Shown: positions 11,382 through 23,454 of the stretch, one piece after another
Position numbering within the stretch: position 1 is the stretch's first letter
Layout of the letters: every line of letters begins with the position of its first letter
Assembly: GCA_020698575.1 (NCBI GenBank)
Contig: CM036243.1
Location: 35,036,903-35,100,902 of the forward strand
Length of the DNA: 64,000 nucleotides
Direction of reading: 5' to 3'
Origin: Bostrychus sinensis
Lineage: Eukaryota; Chordata; Actinopteri; Gobiiformes; Eleotridae
Notes under the pieces: generated by a model
Database searches by the model: none
Told to the model about the DNA's origin: nothing
The model's input: the letters and a program-made list of their open reading frames with translations, nothing else
Position numbers and translations under genes: made by a program

Positions 11382-14300
11382 ATGATTGTCACTCCTGTCC
11401 TGGTGGTGGCGCTGGTGGTGTTGGTGCCAGGTTTCTCTGAGGCTGTAAATGTGGACCGCTGTGAGCTCAGAGACCAGCTCGGGTCCATGGTCCAGACCAA
11501 CTCTAATTTGGGACGTACCCCACAGAAGAAGGAGCAGGCTCTGGCCACAGGTGAGACTCAAGGCGTTTAACTTAAGCCCCTCCCCTCAGACCAGGCACTA
11601 CGCTCTGATTGGTCAGTGGCCGACTGTAGAGCTGCTAGTCCAACTCCCACCCCAAGCACTGATGAGGGATAAATAATGTAGGATGCAGAATTAAGGATGC
11701 AGGATGACACATGGGGAGAGGGATGAGAGATGCAGGGTGAAGGATGAGGGTGAAGGGATGCAGGGTGAGGGATGCAGGGAGAAGGGATGCAGGGGGAGGG
11801 ATGATGGATGCAGGGTGAGGGATGATAGCTTTGGGGTGAGGGATGCAGGGAAGAGGGATGCAGGGTGAGGGCTGAGGGTGAAGGGTGAGGGATGCAGGAT
11901 GAGGGATGATGGATGCAGGGTGAGGGATGAGGGATGCAGGGTGCGGGATGAGGGTGAGGGATTCAGGGTGTTGGATGAGGGTGAAGGATGATGGATGCAG
12001 GGTGAGGGATGATGGATGCAGGGTGAGGGATGATGTATGTAGGGTGAGGGATGATGGATGCAGGTTAAGGGATGCAGTGTGAGGGATGATGGATGCAGGG
12101 TGAGGGATGATGTATGCAGGGTGAGGGATGATGGATGCAGGTTAAGGGATAAGGGATAAGGGATGAAGGATGATGGACGAAGGTTAAGGGATGATGGATG
12201 CAGGGTGAGGGATCAGGGATGCAGGGTGAGGGATGTAGGTGAAGGGTGAGGAATGTAGGGTCAGGGATGAGGGATATAGGGTGAGGGATGAGGGTGAAGA
12301 GTGAGGGATGTAGGGTGAGGGATGCAGGGTGAGGGCTGGTCTGCGTCTCTAAGCGTCTGCCCTGGAACTAACTGGGCTTTGTCCAGGACGTACCCGCCTA
12401 AGGCCCATAGTTACTGCTCTAGGCTCCTGTAAACCTAACAGGAATAAGCTGAAGAAGAAGAATGAATAATAATAATGGTAGTAGCAGTAGTAGTCATAGT
12501 AGTAGTAACAGCAGTAGCGGGTACTTTCTAACAGTACTTCTACTACCTCTGGTCGAATTTAATGTTTTTAGTTTGCTCACTCTTTAAAATGAATGGAAAA
12601 AATGTTACTCCTGTCTCACTCATTTGAAGGGCCTATAGCATTCTTTAGAAGAAAAATGTTAAGAAAAAAAAGATTATCTTTAGATTGTGATTCGTTTACT
12701 GCACCAGAAGCACTCAGTACCTGACGACTGTGTCCCTCCCTGTCGTCCTGCAGTCATCTGTGAACTGGAGAACCTCGACGTGCCTCTCTCCAACTCCCAC
12801 AGCCACGAGACAGAAACGGGACAATCGCAGGCGCTCCGGAGGACGACGCTCCGGAGGACGCTCCAGAGGGGACAGCTCTGAGGAGGACAGCTCTCTAGAG
12901 GACAGCAACGAGATGAACAGCAACGAGGGGGACAGCAACGAGAGGTACAGCGACGAGGAGAGGACCAACATGACCCTCACAGACTGCGTTGGTGAGGATT
13001 TCAGTAAAGCATTAAGACTAAAAGGGGCTATATTATGCTTTTATTTATATTTTAGTCACCTCTTGAACAGTTGTAAAACATGTTGCCTGTCCCGTAAAAT
13101 ATCTGTGGGTCAGAAACGCTGACAGTGGCTGGGTTTCCATATGAACATGGGGGAGGAGGAAGGCCGCTGGGACAGGCTTCTAGTGCACAGATGTGTGGAT
13201 TTCTCTAACCTCTATAGTTCAGAGAGTTTAGTGTGGGGTCAGAGTTGTAGTATGCAGAGGAACATCAGTACCTGGGATCACTGAGACTTACCTGAATTTG
13301 TTTAAGTCAATGCTGAAATAAAAAAAAAAAACAGAACAGGACAGAACAGAACAGAGGCTCAGTTCATCTTCATCACTTTTATTAATTCAACTTTGGTGAA
13401 TATGGTTAAAGATTTCAGCAGTAGGTTGAAAACCATAGAAACAAAACAAAAAAAATCAATAAACAAAAACACGAGATCAAAGCAAATCAAAATGAAGGAG
13501 GTGTATAAGTCAAAACCAATCAAAGCGACAGATAATGACAATGACACCGCCAGGACACGCCCCCTTCATTTGCATTACACTGACAGAAATCAATCAATAA
13601 ATAAATGCGGGAATAAAATAAAAAAAGAGGAAAAAATAAATAATAAAATCAACCAAAAATAAATTATATCACAAATGAATAAACCTAGAAATAAATACAG
13701 AAAGGGAGTAATTATAGGCCTTTATTTATTTATTTATTTATTTATTTAACAGAATCTTATATTATTTTATATTTTTATTTCAGCATATTTATTTGTCAAT
13801 GAGAGCATTTATTTTTAATTGATTGATTGATTGATTTGGCAGTTTTCGTCCTCCATAGAAAAGTGCACTGCTTCACGGCGTGCTTTGGAGCCACACTCTA
13901 GTGCTTTGAAAGTAGTTTAATTAACAAAAGAAAGACAACACACCAACGCTGTCTCGCGCCTGCCTACGCTGCAGGTATAGCCTCGACTCGAGCGCCCTCT
14001 GGTGTCCAACGTCAATAATACTTAGTAAAAAGTATAAGCAGAAAGGTAGGGAACATCTGGACTTTTCTGCGCCAGAGAATACAGGGTTACTCGAAAACAG
14101 GCGGGAATGAAACAAAACACACATTATACATGTAAGAAAGAGAGGAAAAAAGATGATTTTCGCGTAATATAGCCCCTTTAAGCGTGATCAGTGATAGAGT
14201 AATGGACTGATGAGTTTGTGTTTGTCTTTGAAGCCGACGATGGTAACGACGCGACAGTGGACTCTGCGTGCGTCAGAGCGATGTTGAAGCGGTAAGTTCA

Positions 14301-16611
14301 TGCTCTGGTGCTTTAACTCATTAACTAACTAATTTTTTGGACCAATCACTTGCTCAGAACAAAAGGGGGAGGGGGTGGTGGTGGTGGTCCCGTTTGGATC
14401 AGGGACACTTTCGTTGGTTGAGTCCGAGCTCCTGCGCTTTGTCTGTATTTTCTGGAGTAATGTACGGTGGCAGCAGGTCCAACTGGAAAGAGAACAAATC
14501 CAGTGCTGGCGGCGACTGCTCACACCACAAAACAACAGGAAAAAGACAAATAATGAGAAATGTGATAATGACTAGTTCAGAACTGGTTTAGTCCTGGTTT
14601 AGATCTCGTTTAGACCTGATTTAGTCCTGATTTAGACCTGGTTTAGTCTTGGTTTAGAGGCTTAGTTTAGCCCTGGTTTACTCCTGATTGAGACCTGGTT
14701 TAGTCCTGATTTAGACCTAGCTTAGTCTTGGTTTAGAGGCCTAGTTCACACCTGGTTTAGTCCTGATTTAGACCTGGTTTAGTCCTGGTTTAGTCCTGAT
14801 TTAGACCTAGCTTAGTCTTGGTTTAGAGGCCTAGTTCACACCTGGTTTAGTCCTGATTTAGACCAGGTTTAGTTCTGGTTTAGTCCTGATTTAGACCTAG
14901 CTTAGTCTTGGTTTAGAGGCCTAGTTCAGACCTGGTTTAGTCCTGATTTAGACCTGGTTTAGTCCTGGTTTAGTCCTGATTTAGACCTAGCTTAGTCTTG
15001 GTTTAGAGGCCTAGTTCAGACCTGGTTTAGTCCTGATTTAGACCTGGTTTAGTTCTGGTTTAGTCCTGATTTAGACCTAGCTTAGTCTTGGTTTAGAGGC
15101 CTAGTTCACACCTGGTTTAGTCCTGATTTAGACCTGGTTTAGTCCTGGTTTAGTCCTGATTTAGACCTAGCTTAGTCTTGGTTTAGAGGCCTAGTTCAGA
15201 CCTGGTTTAGTCCTGATTTAGACCTGGTTTAGTCCTGGTTTAGTCCTGATTTAGACCTAGCTTAATCTTGGTTTAGAGGCCTAGTTCAGACCTGGTTTAG
15301 TCCTGATTTAGACCTGGTTTAGTCCTGGTTTAGTCCTGATTTAGACCTAGCTTAGTCTTGGTTTAGAGGCCTAGTTCAGACCTGGTTTAGTCCTGATTTA
15401 GACCTGGTTTAGTCCTGATTTAGACCTAGCTTAGTCTTGGTTTAGAGGCCTAGTTCAGACCTGGTTTAGTCCTGATTTAGACCTGGTTTAGTCCTGGTTT
15501 AGTCCTGATTTAGACCTAGCTTAATCTTGGTTTAGAGGCCTAGTTCAGACCTGGTTTAGTCCTGATTTAGACCTGGTTTAGTTCTGGTTTATCTGGTCAT
15601 GGCAGAGCGGCAAAAAGGCAAAAGAAACCTTTGTACAGATACGAAACAGAGTAAAGCCGAGCAAGGGGTCACACAGGGGTCACACAGGGGTCACGCAGGG
15701 GTCACGCAGGGGTCACACAGGGGTCAACCAGACACAATAGTGCTTTACTCCTAAATGTAGGGGGATCTCTGTGGAGAAAAATGCAACCAAAACAGAAAAG
15801 GAACAAGCAAAGTTGCATAGGTGCAAAGTGGCAGAGTGGTTAGCACTCTTGCCTCACAGCACGAAGGTCCCAGGTTTCCATCCTGGACCATGAGAACCTT
15901 TCTGTGTGGAGTTTGCGTGCTCTCCCTGTGCTCCATCAGCCTCAAACATGCAGGGACAATAAAGTCTCTCCTAACCTTACCTCACTAGTTACACTTTAAA
16001 CCCCCAGCTCTGACTCCTGGCTCATCCTCCGAGTCTCTATGGAGCGCAGTGCCCGCCCCTCTTTGCAGCCAGAAGTAAATTTCCCATTCATTTTTCCCAT
16101 AGACTTTTCGAAAAATACGTATATTAAGAGTTTAATCAGCTCTGCGGTAACTCATGATGATAACATGATTTATATCTATCAAAAAGATGATCTAAAACCT
16201 AAAAATTCAGCAACTTGCGTTTGTAACTTTGCCTTTTGACAAGTTTTAGATGTGTTTATAGCCAGATTATTAGTTTTATGTTTATGAGTTACCCCACAGC
16301 TGATTAGCCTCCCTTGAGCCGTCTAACTTTTAATATACGTATTTTTTTCGAAAAGTCAATGGGGAAAATTAATGGAAAATTGACTTACGGAACCAGGGGT
16401 GGGCGGTCACTTTTTAGCTCCTTCTTACTTTTTATTATATGACCATGTTACAAATACACAGACTGTGAATACATCTGAGTAGAGTTTAGCATCTTCATAA
16501 TAACCCTCCTGTCGTCTTGTTCCTCTCAGCGTCTGCAGAAATGCCAGCAATGACTGTAAGTACGCTTCGCCCAATGACTTCTTCCAGAACTGCACCAACT
16601 ACATGCCGTGA
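11382..16611 (+). CDS. Gene 2: lysozyme/alpha-lactalbumin-like secreted protein with acidic Ser-x-Glu insert, frame break in exon 3
   Basis: Coding exons are 11382-11550, 12754-12991 (or 12803-12991), 14234-14291 and 16530-16611 (TGA 16609-16611). The first exon encodes a signal peptide ending GFSEA, then VNVDRCELRDQLG, like the start of mature lysozyme. Exon 3 begins VICELENLD in phase with exon 2, but that frame stops at 12879-12881. The frame that gives RQKR, SSEEDSS, four more S-x-E motifs, and ends TDCVG is shifted by one base. Using the acceptor at 12801-12802, after a pyrimidine-rich run, restores frame for a product of 165 residues but drops Cys30. The last two exons (TVDSAC; VCRNASNDC, QNC) align with genes 1 and 3. 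N-glycosylation sequons are NMT, NAS and NCT. It is either a recent pseudogene, a sequence error, or an alternatively spliced functional gene. Confidence 0.68.
11661..12336 (+). repeat. GATGCAGGGTGAGG minisatellite in gene 2 intron
   Basis: Irregular tandem units of 12-16 bp built from GGGATGCAGGGTGAG fill the intron between the signal exon and exon 3. The frame is random and no coding is implied. Confidence 0.88.
12385..12540 (+). mobile_element. SINE 3' tail plus AGT microsatellite
   Basis: CGCCTAAGGCCCATAGTTAC, CTAGGCTCC and AGGAATAAGCTGAAGAAG match the tail layout of teleost tRNA-SINEs and recur at 55556-55600. An imperfect (AGT)n run follows. Confidence 0.45.
12803..12991 (+). other. 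Alternative, frame-restoring form of gene 2 exon 3
   Basis: CGTGCCTCTCTCCAACTCCC ACAG is a good pyrimidine-rich acceptor ending at 12802. The resulting exon is 189 nt (3 x 63) and joins exon 2 in phase, giving ATRQKRDNRRRS and then the acidic tract. The canonical 238-nt exon does not keep frame. Use of this site is predicted, not shown. Confidence 0.5.
12992..14233. other. Gene 2 intron 3
   Basis: Contains an A-rich stretch at 13320-13690, a TTTA-repeat near 13720-13750 and GATTGATTGATTGATT near 13820. No exon was seen. The acceptor before 14234 is GTCTTTGAAG. Confidence 0.45.
14575..15592 (+). repeat. TCCTGGTTTAG array with 90-bp higher-order repeat
   Basis: The 11-bp family is organised here into a 90-bp unit marked by GTTTAGAGGCCTAGTTCA, found at 14731, 14821, 14911, 15001, 15091, 15181, 15271 and 15361. 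One shortened unit then leads to 15440, and another follows. It lies in intron 4 of gene 2. Confidence 0.92.
15665..15726 (+). repeat. Short AGGGGTCACAC tandem repeat
   Basis: About 5.5 copies of an 11-bp unit AGGGGTCACAC or AGGGGTCACGC. Confidence 0.85.
15815..15965 (+). mobile_element. tRNA-derived SINE (V-SINE-like)
   Basis: GTGGCAGAGTGGTTAGCACT, CTTGCCTCACAGCACGAAGG, a box B-like GGTTTCCATCC and CTGTGTGGAGTTTGC follow the order of a widespread teleost SINE. Box B is mutated, so this is not a tRNA gene. Confidence 0.65.
16049..16410. mobile_element. Foldback miniature element
   Basis: Imperfect inverted arms of about 75 bp. The left arm has GTGCCCGCCCCT and GACTTTTCGAAAAATACGTA; the right arm has the complement, ending GGGTGGGCGGTCAC. 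About 200 bp of non-coding sequence lies between. It sits about 120 bp before the last exon of gene 2. Confidence 0.75.
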
Positions 16612-16682
16612 AATACGGATGGCGCCGCGGCAAGAGGGCACTGCTGCGGCTGAAATGTATACAAGATACATACACAACATTA

Positions 16683-16688
16683 AATAAA
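16683..16688 (+). terminator. Polyadenylation signal of gene 2
   Basis: AATAAA 72 bp after the gene 2 stop codon; the 11-bp array starts about 60 bp further on. Confidence 0.65.
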
Positions 16689-16744
16689 ACTATACTCGTA
16701 TTTTTGTCCTGTTACTGTGTTTACACCAGAGTTAATGAGACATG

Positions 16745-18002
16745 TGATCATGTCTAGTTCAGTCCTGATTTAGAACTGGTTTATTCTTAATTTAGTTCTA
16801 GTTTGTACCTGGTTTAGGACTGGTTTAGACCTGGTTTTGTCCTTTTTTAGTTCTGTTTAAGTCGTAGTTTATTCATAATTTAGTTGTGGTCTAGTCCTGG
16901 TTTAGACCTTGTTTAGACCTGGTTTAGACCTTGTTTAGACCTTGTTTATACCTGGTTTAGTCCTGGTTTAGACCTGGTTTAGACCTTGCTTAGTTCTGGT
17001 TTAGTCCTGGTTTAGTACTGGTTTAGTCCTGGTTTAGTCCTGGTTTAGTACTGGTTTAGTCCTGGTTTAGTACTGGTTTGGTACTGGTCTAGTCTTGGTT
17101 TAGACCTTGTTTAGACCTGGTTTAGACCTTGTTTAGTTCTGGTTTAGTCCTGGTTTAGACCTTGTTTAATCCTGGTTTAGACCTGGTTTAGACCTGGTTT
17201 AGACCTTGTTTAGTCCTGGTTTAGACCTGGTTTAGACCTTGTTTAATCCTGGTTTAGACCTGGTTTAGACCTTGTTTAGTCCTGGTTTAGACCTTCTTTA
17301 ATCCTGGTTTAGACCTGGTTTAGACCTTGTTTAGTTCTGGCTTAGACCTGGTTTAGACCTTGTTTAGTCCTGGTTTAGACCTGGTTTAGACCTGGTTTAG
17401 ACCTGGTTTAGTCCTGGTTTAGACCTTCTTTAATCCTGGTTTAGACCTGGTTTAGACCTTGTTTAGTTCTGGCTTAGACCTGGTTTAGACCTTGTTTAGT
17501 TCTGGTTTAGACCTGGTTTAGACCTTGTTTAGTTCTGGTTTAGACTTGGTTTAGACCTTGTTTAATCCTGGTTTAGACCTTGTTTAGTTCTGGTTTAGAC
17601 CTGGTTTAGACCTTGTTTAGTTCTGGTTTAGTCCTGGTTTAGACCTTGTTTAATCCTGGTTTAGACTTGGTTTAGACCTTGTTTAGTTCTGGTTTAGTCC
17701 TGGTTTAGACCTTGTTTAATCCTGGTTTAGACCTTGTTTAGTTCTGGTTTAGTCCTGGTTTAGACCTTGTTTAATCCTGGTTTAGACCTTGTTTAGTTCT
17801 GGTTTAGACCTTGTTTAGTCCTGGTTTAGACCTGGTTTAGACCTTGTTTAGTCCTGGTTTAGACCTTCTTTAATCCTGGTTTAGACCTGGTTTAGACCTT
17901 GTTTAGTTCTGGCTTAGACCTGGTTTAGACCTGGTTTAGACCTTGTTTAGTTCTGGTTTAGACCTGGTTTAGTCCTGGTTTAGTTCTGGTTTAGTCCTGT
18001 TA
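16745..18002 (+). repeat. TCCTGGTTTAG array downstream of gene 2
   Basis: Over 100 units of TTTAGNCCTGG type, with many TTTAGACCTTG and TTTAGTTCTGG variants. Confidence 0.92.
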
Positions 18003-18109
18003 AGATTTATGTAAGTGCTTTAAAACAAGCCAATGAGAAGAGGTGGAAGATAGACGCTGTCAATAAGGACGAATAATAGTAACTATAGTAAGTAAAAGTA
18101 CGTATTTCT

Positions 18110-18190
18110 GAACCTCAGGCATAGTAGTAGTAGCAGTAGTAGTAGTAGTAGTAGTAATAGTTATAATATCAGCAGTAGTAGTAACCGTAG
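18110..18190 (+). repeat. Imperfect AGT microsatellite
   Basis: TAGTAGTAGTAGCAGTAGTA and similar runs, with breaks. Confidence 0.8.
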
Positions 18191-18547
18191 ACTGTAATTA
18201 TACTTCATTTACTTTGAGGTTAATCATTTTGTAGTGTTTTTTTTTTTTTTTACTAATACCTGAAATGATTAATTTCCCTCTGTAAAGGCCAGCGCCATCT
18301 TGGTTATTTCTGAGATTATCTTCAGTATTTCTAAGACGCGCTGCAGATAAACGGCTGTGAGAGGCCGGGTCTAAACTTGAAACAGAACTTGAGTATTAAA
18401 TATCATTCCCTCTTCTCCCACTTCTCCTCCAAAGTCTCCAGAAGAAATAAATAAAAGACTAAAGCACGGACCTATAGCAGTAGAACCAGTGGCCAAAGCT
18501 TCCTCCTGCACACAACATGAATGTGTGTTAAACAAAATACAGCCATA

Positions 18548-18690
18548 ACATTATAACCACTGACAGGTGAAGTGAATAACACACTCAACCTCTTCACTGC
18601 ACCAGCAGGAAGGTCCCGGGTTTGATTCCCAGGCCTCTCTCTGTGTGGAGTTTGTTCTCCCTGTGTCTGGGTGCTCCCTAAAACATGCAC
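18548..18690 (+). mobile_element. SINE fragment
   Basis: CTTCACTGCACCAGCAGGAA, GGTCCCGGGTTTGATTCCCA and CTGTGTGGAGTTTG follow the same module order as the SINE at 15815. The adjoining CTGCAGTGGTCAGGAT is shared with 57058. Confidence 0.6.
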
Positions 18691-18944
18691 CACACCCCAA
18701 TCCTCCAGCTGGGATGTTCCCTGTCCCGGTCTGCAGTGGTCAGGATTTAATAAAACTGGTCCAACAGATGAGCTACTGTACGTCAAACCAGTGCCTTCCC
18801 AACCAGGGGCACGGGGACCTCTAGTGGTACGCGAGCACACTGCAGGGAGTACATGGAGTCATTTATAGGGCCTTTATATATTTGGCTTTCAAAGACTAAA
18901 ATAAACCTAAACAAGGACTAACCCAGGACTATAGAGAGAGATGG

Positions 18945-19612
18945 ACACTAAAGAAGGACAAAACAGGGACTAAACCAGGACTAAACCAGGTCTAAACCAG
19001 TACTAAACTAGGTCCAAGTCTAAACCAGGTCAAACTAGGACTAAACCGGTCTAAAACCAGAACTCACTCAGGAAAAACAAACGGTCTAAAACCAGGAATA
19101 AACCAGGTCTAAACCAGAGCCAAACCAGATCTTAGACCAAGTCGAAGTCAAGACTGAGTCAGGTTCAAACCAGATCTAAATCAGCAACAAACCAGGTCTA
19201 AACCAGAACCAAACTAGATCCAAGTCTAAACCAGGTCAAACCAGGACTAAAACCTGAACTCAACAAGGGGAAAAAAACAGGTCCAAACCAGAACTAATCT
19301 AGGGCCAAGTCTAAACTGAGTCAAACCAGGACTAAACTAAGACTAAACCAGGTCTAAACCAAACCTCAGCTAGGGAAAACACAGCTTTAAAACCAGGAAT
19401 AAACCAGGTCTAAACTAGAGTCAAACCAGAACTAAACTAGCTCTAAAATGAGTCTTAACCAGGTCTAACCAGGACTAATCCAGGGTTCAAATCAGGTCCA
19501 AATCAGCAACAAACCAGGCCTAAACTAGATCCAAGTCTAAACCAGGTCAAACCAGGACTTAACAAAGCTAAACCAGGACTAAGCCGGGTCCAAACCAGGA
19601 CTAAATCAACCA
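18945..19612 (-). repeat. CTAAACCAGGA array, inverted orientation
   Basis: Degenerate 11-bp units in the opposite orientation to the array at 16745, with CAAGTCTAAACCAGGTCAAA higher-order pieces. Confidence 0.85.
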
Positions 19613-22030
19613 CTGTAGCTTAAACCGCTGAAGAAGTCAACGTTGTTCTCTGATCTGAACATTTTTTCATGTGTATGGGGGCTGCACTTTTCGGCAGATG
19701 GTCTTAATAACGTTACACCTGACCCGATCTATATCTGATGCAGCTACTTTCTCACACCCCTGAGACACCGTCAGGTCTCTGCACGTCCACACCTTCTCCG
19801 AAAATAGCTCTTTTATGTCACAGCGACCTATATGTAACGGACCTCGGCTTATTGTACGACGTAAACCTATAGCCCTTATTAAAACCGTTACAAAGACAGC
19901 GCCTCCCTTGTGACCTTACCTCACATCTGACTTCATAGAAAAACCTAAAAAATAAACTCTGAGATGAGATATTGGAGCGCGTGATTCAGCAGAAACCTCA
20001 CTGCACAAAATGTTCCCGTTTTGAACCGGCTGAAAACACAACAGCACACAATAGTATTAGGCTCCTGTTACTTTAAATATCATCCATTATAAGCTGGTTT
20101 TGTGCAGCTGGCTGTATTGTTAATCGAAAGTTCATCTGTTTGATATTACGGTTTATTTGCCGTAGTTAGTTTGCTATTGTCGTTTTATAATAGGGAATAA
20201 CAAAGGCCACAGGTAATAGGACTCCTGCGCATGAAAACACTCATGTATTTCTCTCAGAGGTTAACGCTGTCCACTGCAAAAATAAGCCTAACACAGCCTG
20301 ACTCTGCAAAAATAAATGTGCAGAGGAGGGATAGTGCATATGTATTTGTAGAAGGGATGCTAAGGTCAGAGGTGGAAGCCTAGAGGAAGACCACAGAGGA
20401 GATTTATGGATGTAGAGACATGAAGTTAGGATGCAAAGGAGAGGTTACATATACAATATTAACAGCAGAAGGGCCATAACTCTTCCTTCTCAGCAAAAAA
20501 GTTGTGTAGGATGAGCCTTGTACTCTCTCCCTGTCCGGAAAAATGTCCACTAGAACCTTACAGAAGCAGAAAAATCAAAAGAATGAAAAATTATAGTAGC
20601 ACTGAGAGAGGAACCCAGGCCCAGACTCAAAGCAGGGATCTTCAGAAGTTCAGTTCCCTAAATTCTTGATTCATGGAGTCACAAAGCCCTTATATCTCAC
20701 AGTGGTGAAGAAGGCTGCTTGACCGCTTGAGGCTGGAGTTAGAAACAAGATGGCGGCGCGAGCGGACGCAGAGGCCCAGAGCCGGCCCTAGCTCTGTTGG
20801 CGCCCTGTGCAGGATTTACACACCACCACTAAAACAGAATATAGGCAACATTTGATAAGACTTTACATCTTGTTTGTGTCACTCCTGAATTGTGCCCCGA
20901 TAAATTTTGTAGCAGGTTTTTATGTAGGACAATAGAAGGCAGGGGGGTCCGGGGTCCTCTCCCAGGAAAATTTGATCAAAACATGTAATTTCTTGTGATC
21001 TGATGCATTTTAGTAGCCGAGAAATCTAGACGTAGGGGCAGAAAATAACCATAGGGGCCAATCTTGGTTCCGTCCAGGGCTTCGTCGGACCAATCACAAC
21101 GCTCTATCTGTGTAGCAGGTGTGTAGCGAGTCGAGTAGGCGGGGCTTAGCACAATGATGACAGCGCTGTGGCTAACGAACAGAGCTCGTTTGAATAAATT
21201 TTGGAAGACTTATATTTGGGTTTTTCTTTGAAAGTGGAGCAGAAAGAAGCACTCAGATCATTCGTCTTAAAGAAGGATGGATTTGCTGTTTTGCCGAGCG
21301 GCTATGGCTAAAGTCTAATATACCTGGTAGCTACCTTGTCACCTTGTCTGTTGCTGTGATTGGTCAGAGTGCTGGTCTGTTACGTGCAGAAGCAGTTTGA
21401 ATGACATCCCTAGGCTTGAGCTCTGTCTATGGACGTCCCCAGACTCTACAGTTAATATTATAGTCTGGCTTGTCAGGCTTGTTAGATGATCATAAATGTT
21501 CTTCAGCAGCTACTACACTGTAGTAAAAAAGACTGGTACAGAGTATTTAAAACATTCCTGGATCTAGTAATGATCTTACAGGCCATTAAGCGGCTGAATA
21601 GGGCCCTATTGGTTTTAGAGGGTCCCCAGTCTTTAGCATTTTTTACTGACTGATTTGCAGCTGTATGTAATTTCTGCCAGGTCAATCCTGAAACTGGGGA
21701 CCAATGCTGTGCTGCCTGTTCACCTGCTGGGGCCCCTCTTCAGAGCCTTCATAAGCCTTATGCTAGAAAAGGACTGAGATCTTTCTTAGGGCCCCCAAAT
21801 GCACAGGACTGGCACTGGGCCTAATCCTTTTCAATTTTTTATTTATTTATGATAGAACTGAACCTTCCTAACCCCTGGGAATGAGAGTAAACTCTGCGAC
21901 CCGTCCCGCATCACAAACACAATTGTTTATTTTCCAGGTACCTCATTGTGTCTCTGTGTATTTTCTGAGGATTAAAAAAACGCAGAGTCATGATCCAGCC
22001 CTGAGTGAGCCCGGGTCGCTCCTGTCAGTG
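19613..22030. other. Upstream region of gene 3 with degenerate repeats
   Basis: No gene recognised. 20330-20460 has AGGAAGACCACAGAGGAGAT, familiar from LINE 3' ends. 20770-21830 has GAGCCGGCCCTAGC and GGGCCCCCAAATGCACAGGA pieces and GACCAATCACAACGCTCTAT, which suggest an old large DNA transposon. Confidence 0.4.
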
Positions 22031-22038
22031 TATAAATA
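22031..22038 (+). promoter_or_regulatory. TATA box of gene 3
   Basis: TATAAATA followed by CTGCAGAGACTGGAGAGGAT, the same core promoter block as gene 2 at 8953. Confidence 0.75.
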
Positions 22039-22060
22039 CTGCAGAGACTGGAGAGGATAC

Positions 22061-22127
22061 TCAGTACTTCTGACAGCTACTACTACTACTACTACTACTA
22101 CTGCTACTGCAAACTACTGAAAACTCG
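22061..22127 (+). other. Untranslated first exon of gene 3
   Basis: The leader with (CTA)n at about 22077-22103 ends AAACTCG|GTGAGA. It should splice to 23828 (CTGAAG, ATG), as in gene 2. The start is estimated from the TATA box. Confidence 0.58.
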
Positions 22128-22904
22128 GTGAGAAACCTCTTTACTATTTAATATCAGCATTTATTTTTTATTCCAAACTATTTCAAAACTGAGGAGTGAA
22201 TGAATAATGCACCTTATTATTTTTATTATTATTATTTTATTGTTGTTTATAAAGTAGAAGCAGCACTATGTAACGTTTTACTTCAGATCGTGGAGCCTAG
22301 AAATCATTTTAAAATCATTCTGACAAAAGCATTAAATTCATTTTGCTGCTTTCTTGGAATAAAACAATTAATAACACAGTCTGGATAACATTTATCTGCA
22401 AAGTGCGGCTTCATTGTCAGAATCCTTTACCTGGTGCTGCTGTATGGCTCTGTTGGTTGAGCTGCAGTGCATACACAGGGCAACTACAGCCTGCCTTGGC
22501 GTGGTGGATTTGCCGATTGTCTTGTCCCAGTTTCCTACTAGTCTGTCCTATCAGTCTGTCCTAAAACCTAAAAACATATAATAATGATCCTTAACATCAG
22601 TTTAACATAGTGATGTTTTGTTTTTCATCTTCTAATACTTTTACCTAGGACTTTTTGATCCACAAAAGAAATGATTTGGTCACAGTAGCTCAGTTGCGCT
22701 TAAAAACATTGGTAAAAAGGAAAAATTGGTATAGGATAGTTATAAGCAATAAAATAATATAAATAAAATACAACACAATAGATAAAAAAATACAAGCTTT
22801 GCATAATACTATATTGTAAGTATTATGAAAAATGATATGTTAAGATGGCAAATAGGCTTTATTATTTTTATTATGATTTTTATTAATGCAGTTGATGTAT
22901 TGGT

Positions 22905-23205
22905 TTTGTTTGGCAAAAAAGGAGCTGAGCCAAAAAACAAAGCTCTCGATTTACGGTCGATCTCTGTTCCTGCTCTCACCTATGGTCAGGAGCTTTGGGT
23001 CATGACCGAAAGGAAAAGATCCCAGATACAAGCGACTGAAATGAGTTTCCTCCGCAGGGCGGCTGGGCGCTCCCTTAGAGATAGGCTGAGGAGCTCAGTC
23101 ACCCGGGAGGAGCTCGGAGTAGAGCCGCTGCTCCTCAGGCAGCTGAGGAGGCTCAGGCATCTGTTCCAGAGGCCTCCTGGACAACTCCCTGGGTGCACGA
23201 CCACA
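22905..23205 (+). mobile_element. LINE reverse-transcriptase fragment
   Basis: The frame reads VPALTYGQELWVMTERKRSQ, then MSFLRRAAGRSLRDRLRSS and VTREELGVEPLLLRQLRR, a well-known 3' coding part of teleost non-LTR retrotransposons. It is truncated at both ends and lies in the first intron of gene 3. Confidence 0.72.
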
Positions 23206-23454
23206 CGATTGTCAACAATTCATTATAGGAAATAGAAAATGTGCCAGTGTTATAAGAATATTTGGCCTTCCTTGCCGTCACAGACTCAAACTTCTACCTC
23301 ATTAAAGTCTTAAACAGTAAAATCTACGCTGTCTTAACGTCTTGTTTTTTCACAAACTGTGTTACAGGCACTGCTGGTGGTAAACCGGCCTCTGCAGGAG
23401 TCTTTTGCAGTTCTACTCCTTATTTTGTTTAATTTAGAGAAAGTTTATTCCTCA

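Noticed and set aside
15826..15890. tRNA gene
   Set aside because: Box A- and B-like parts sit in a SINE with mutated box B and typical SINE tail modules; no cloverleaf could be drawn.
22825..23235. Host gene at the LINE fragment
   Set aside because: The peptide is a recognisable retrotransposon 3' coding segment, truncated at both ends.
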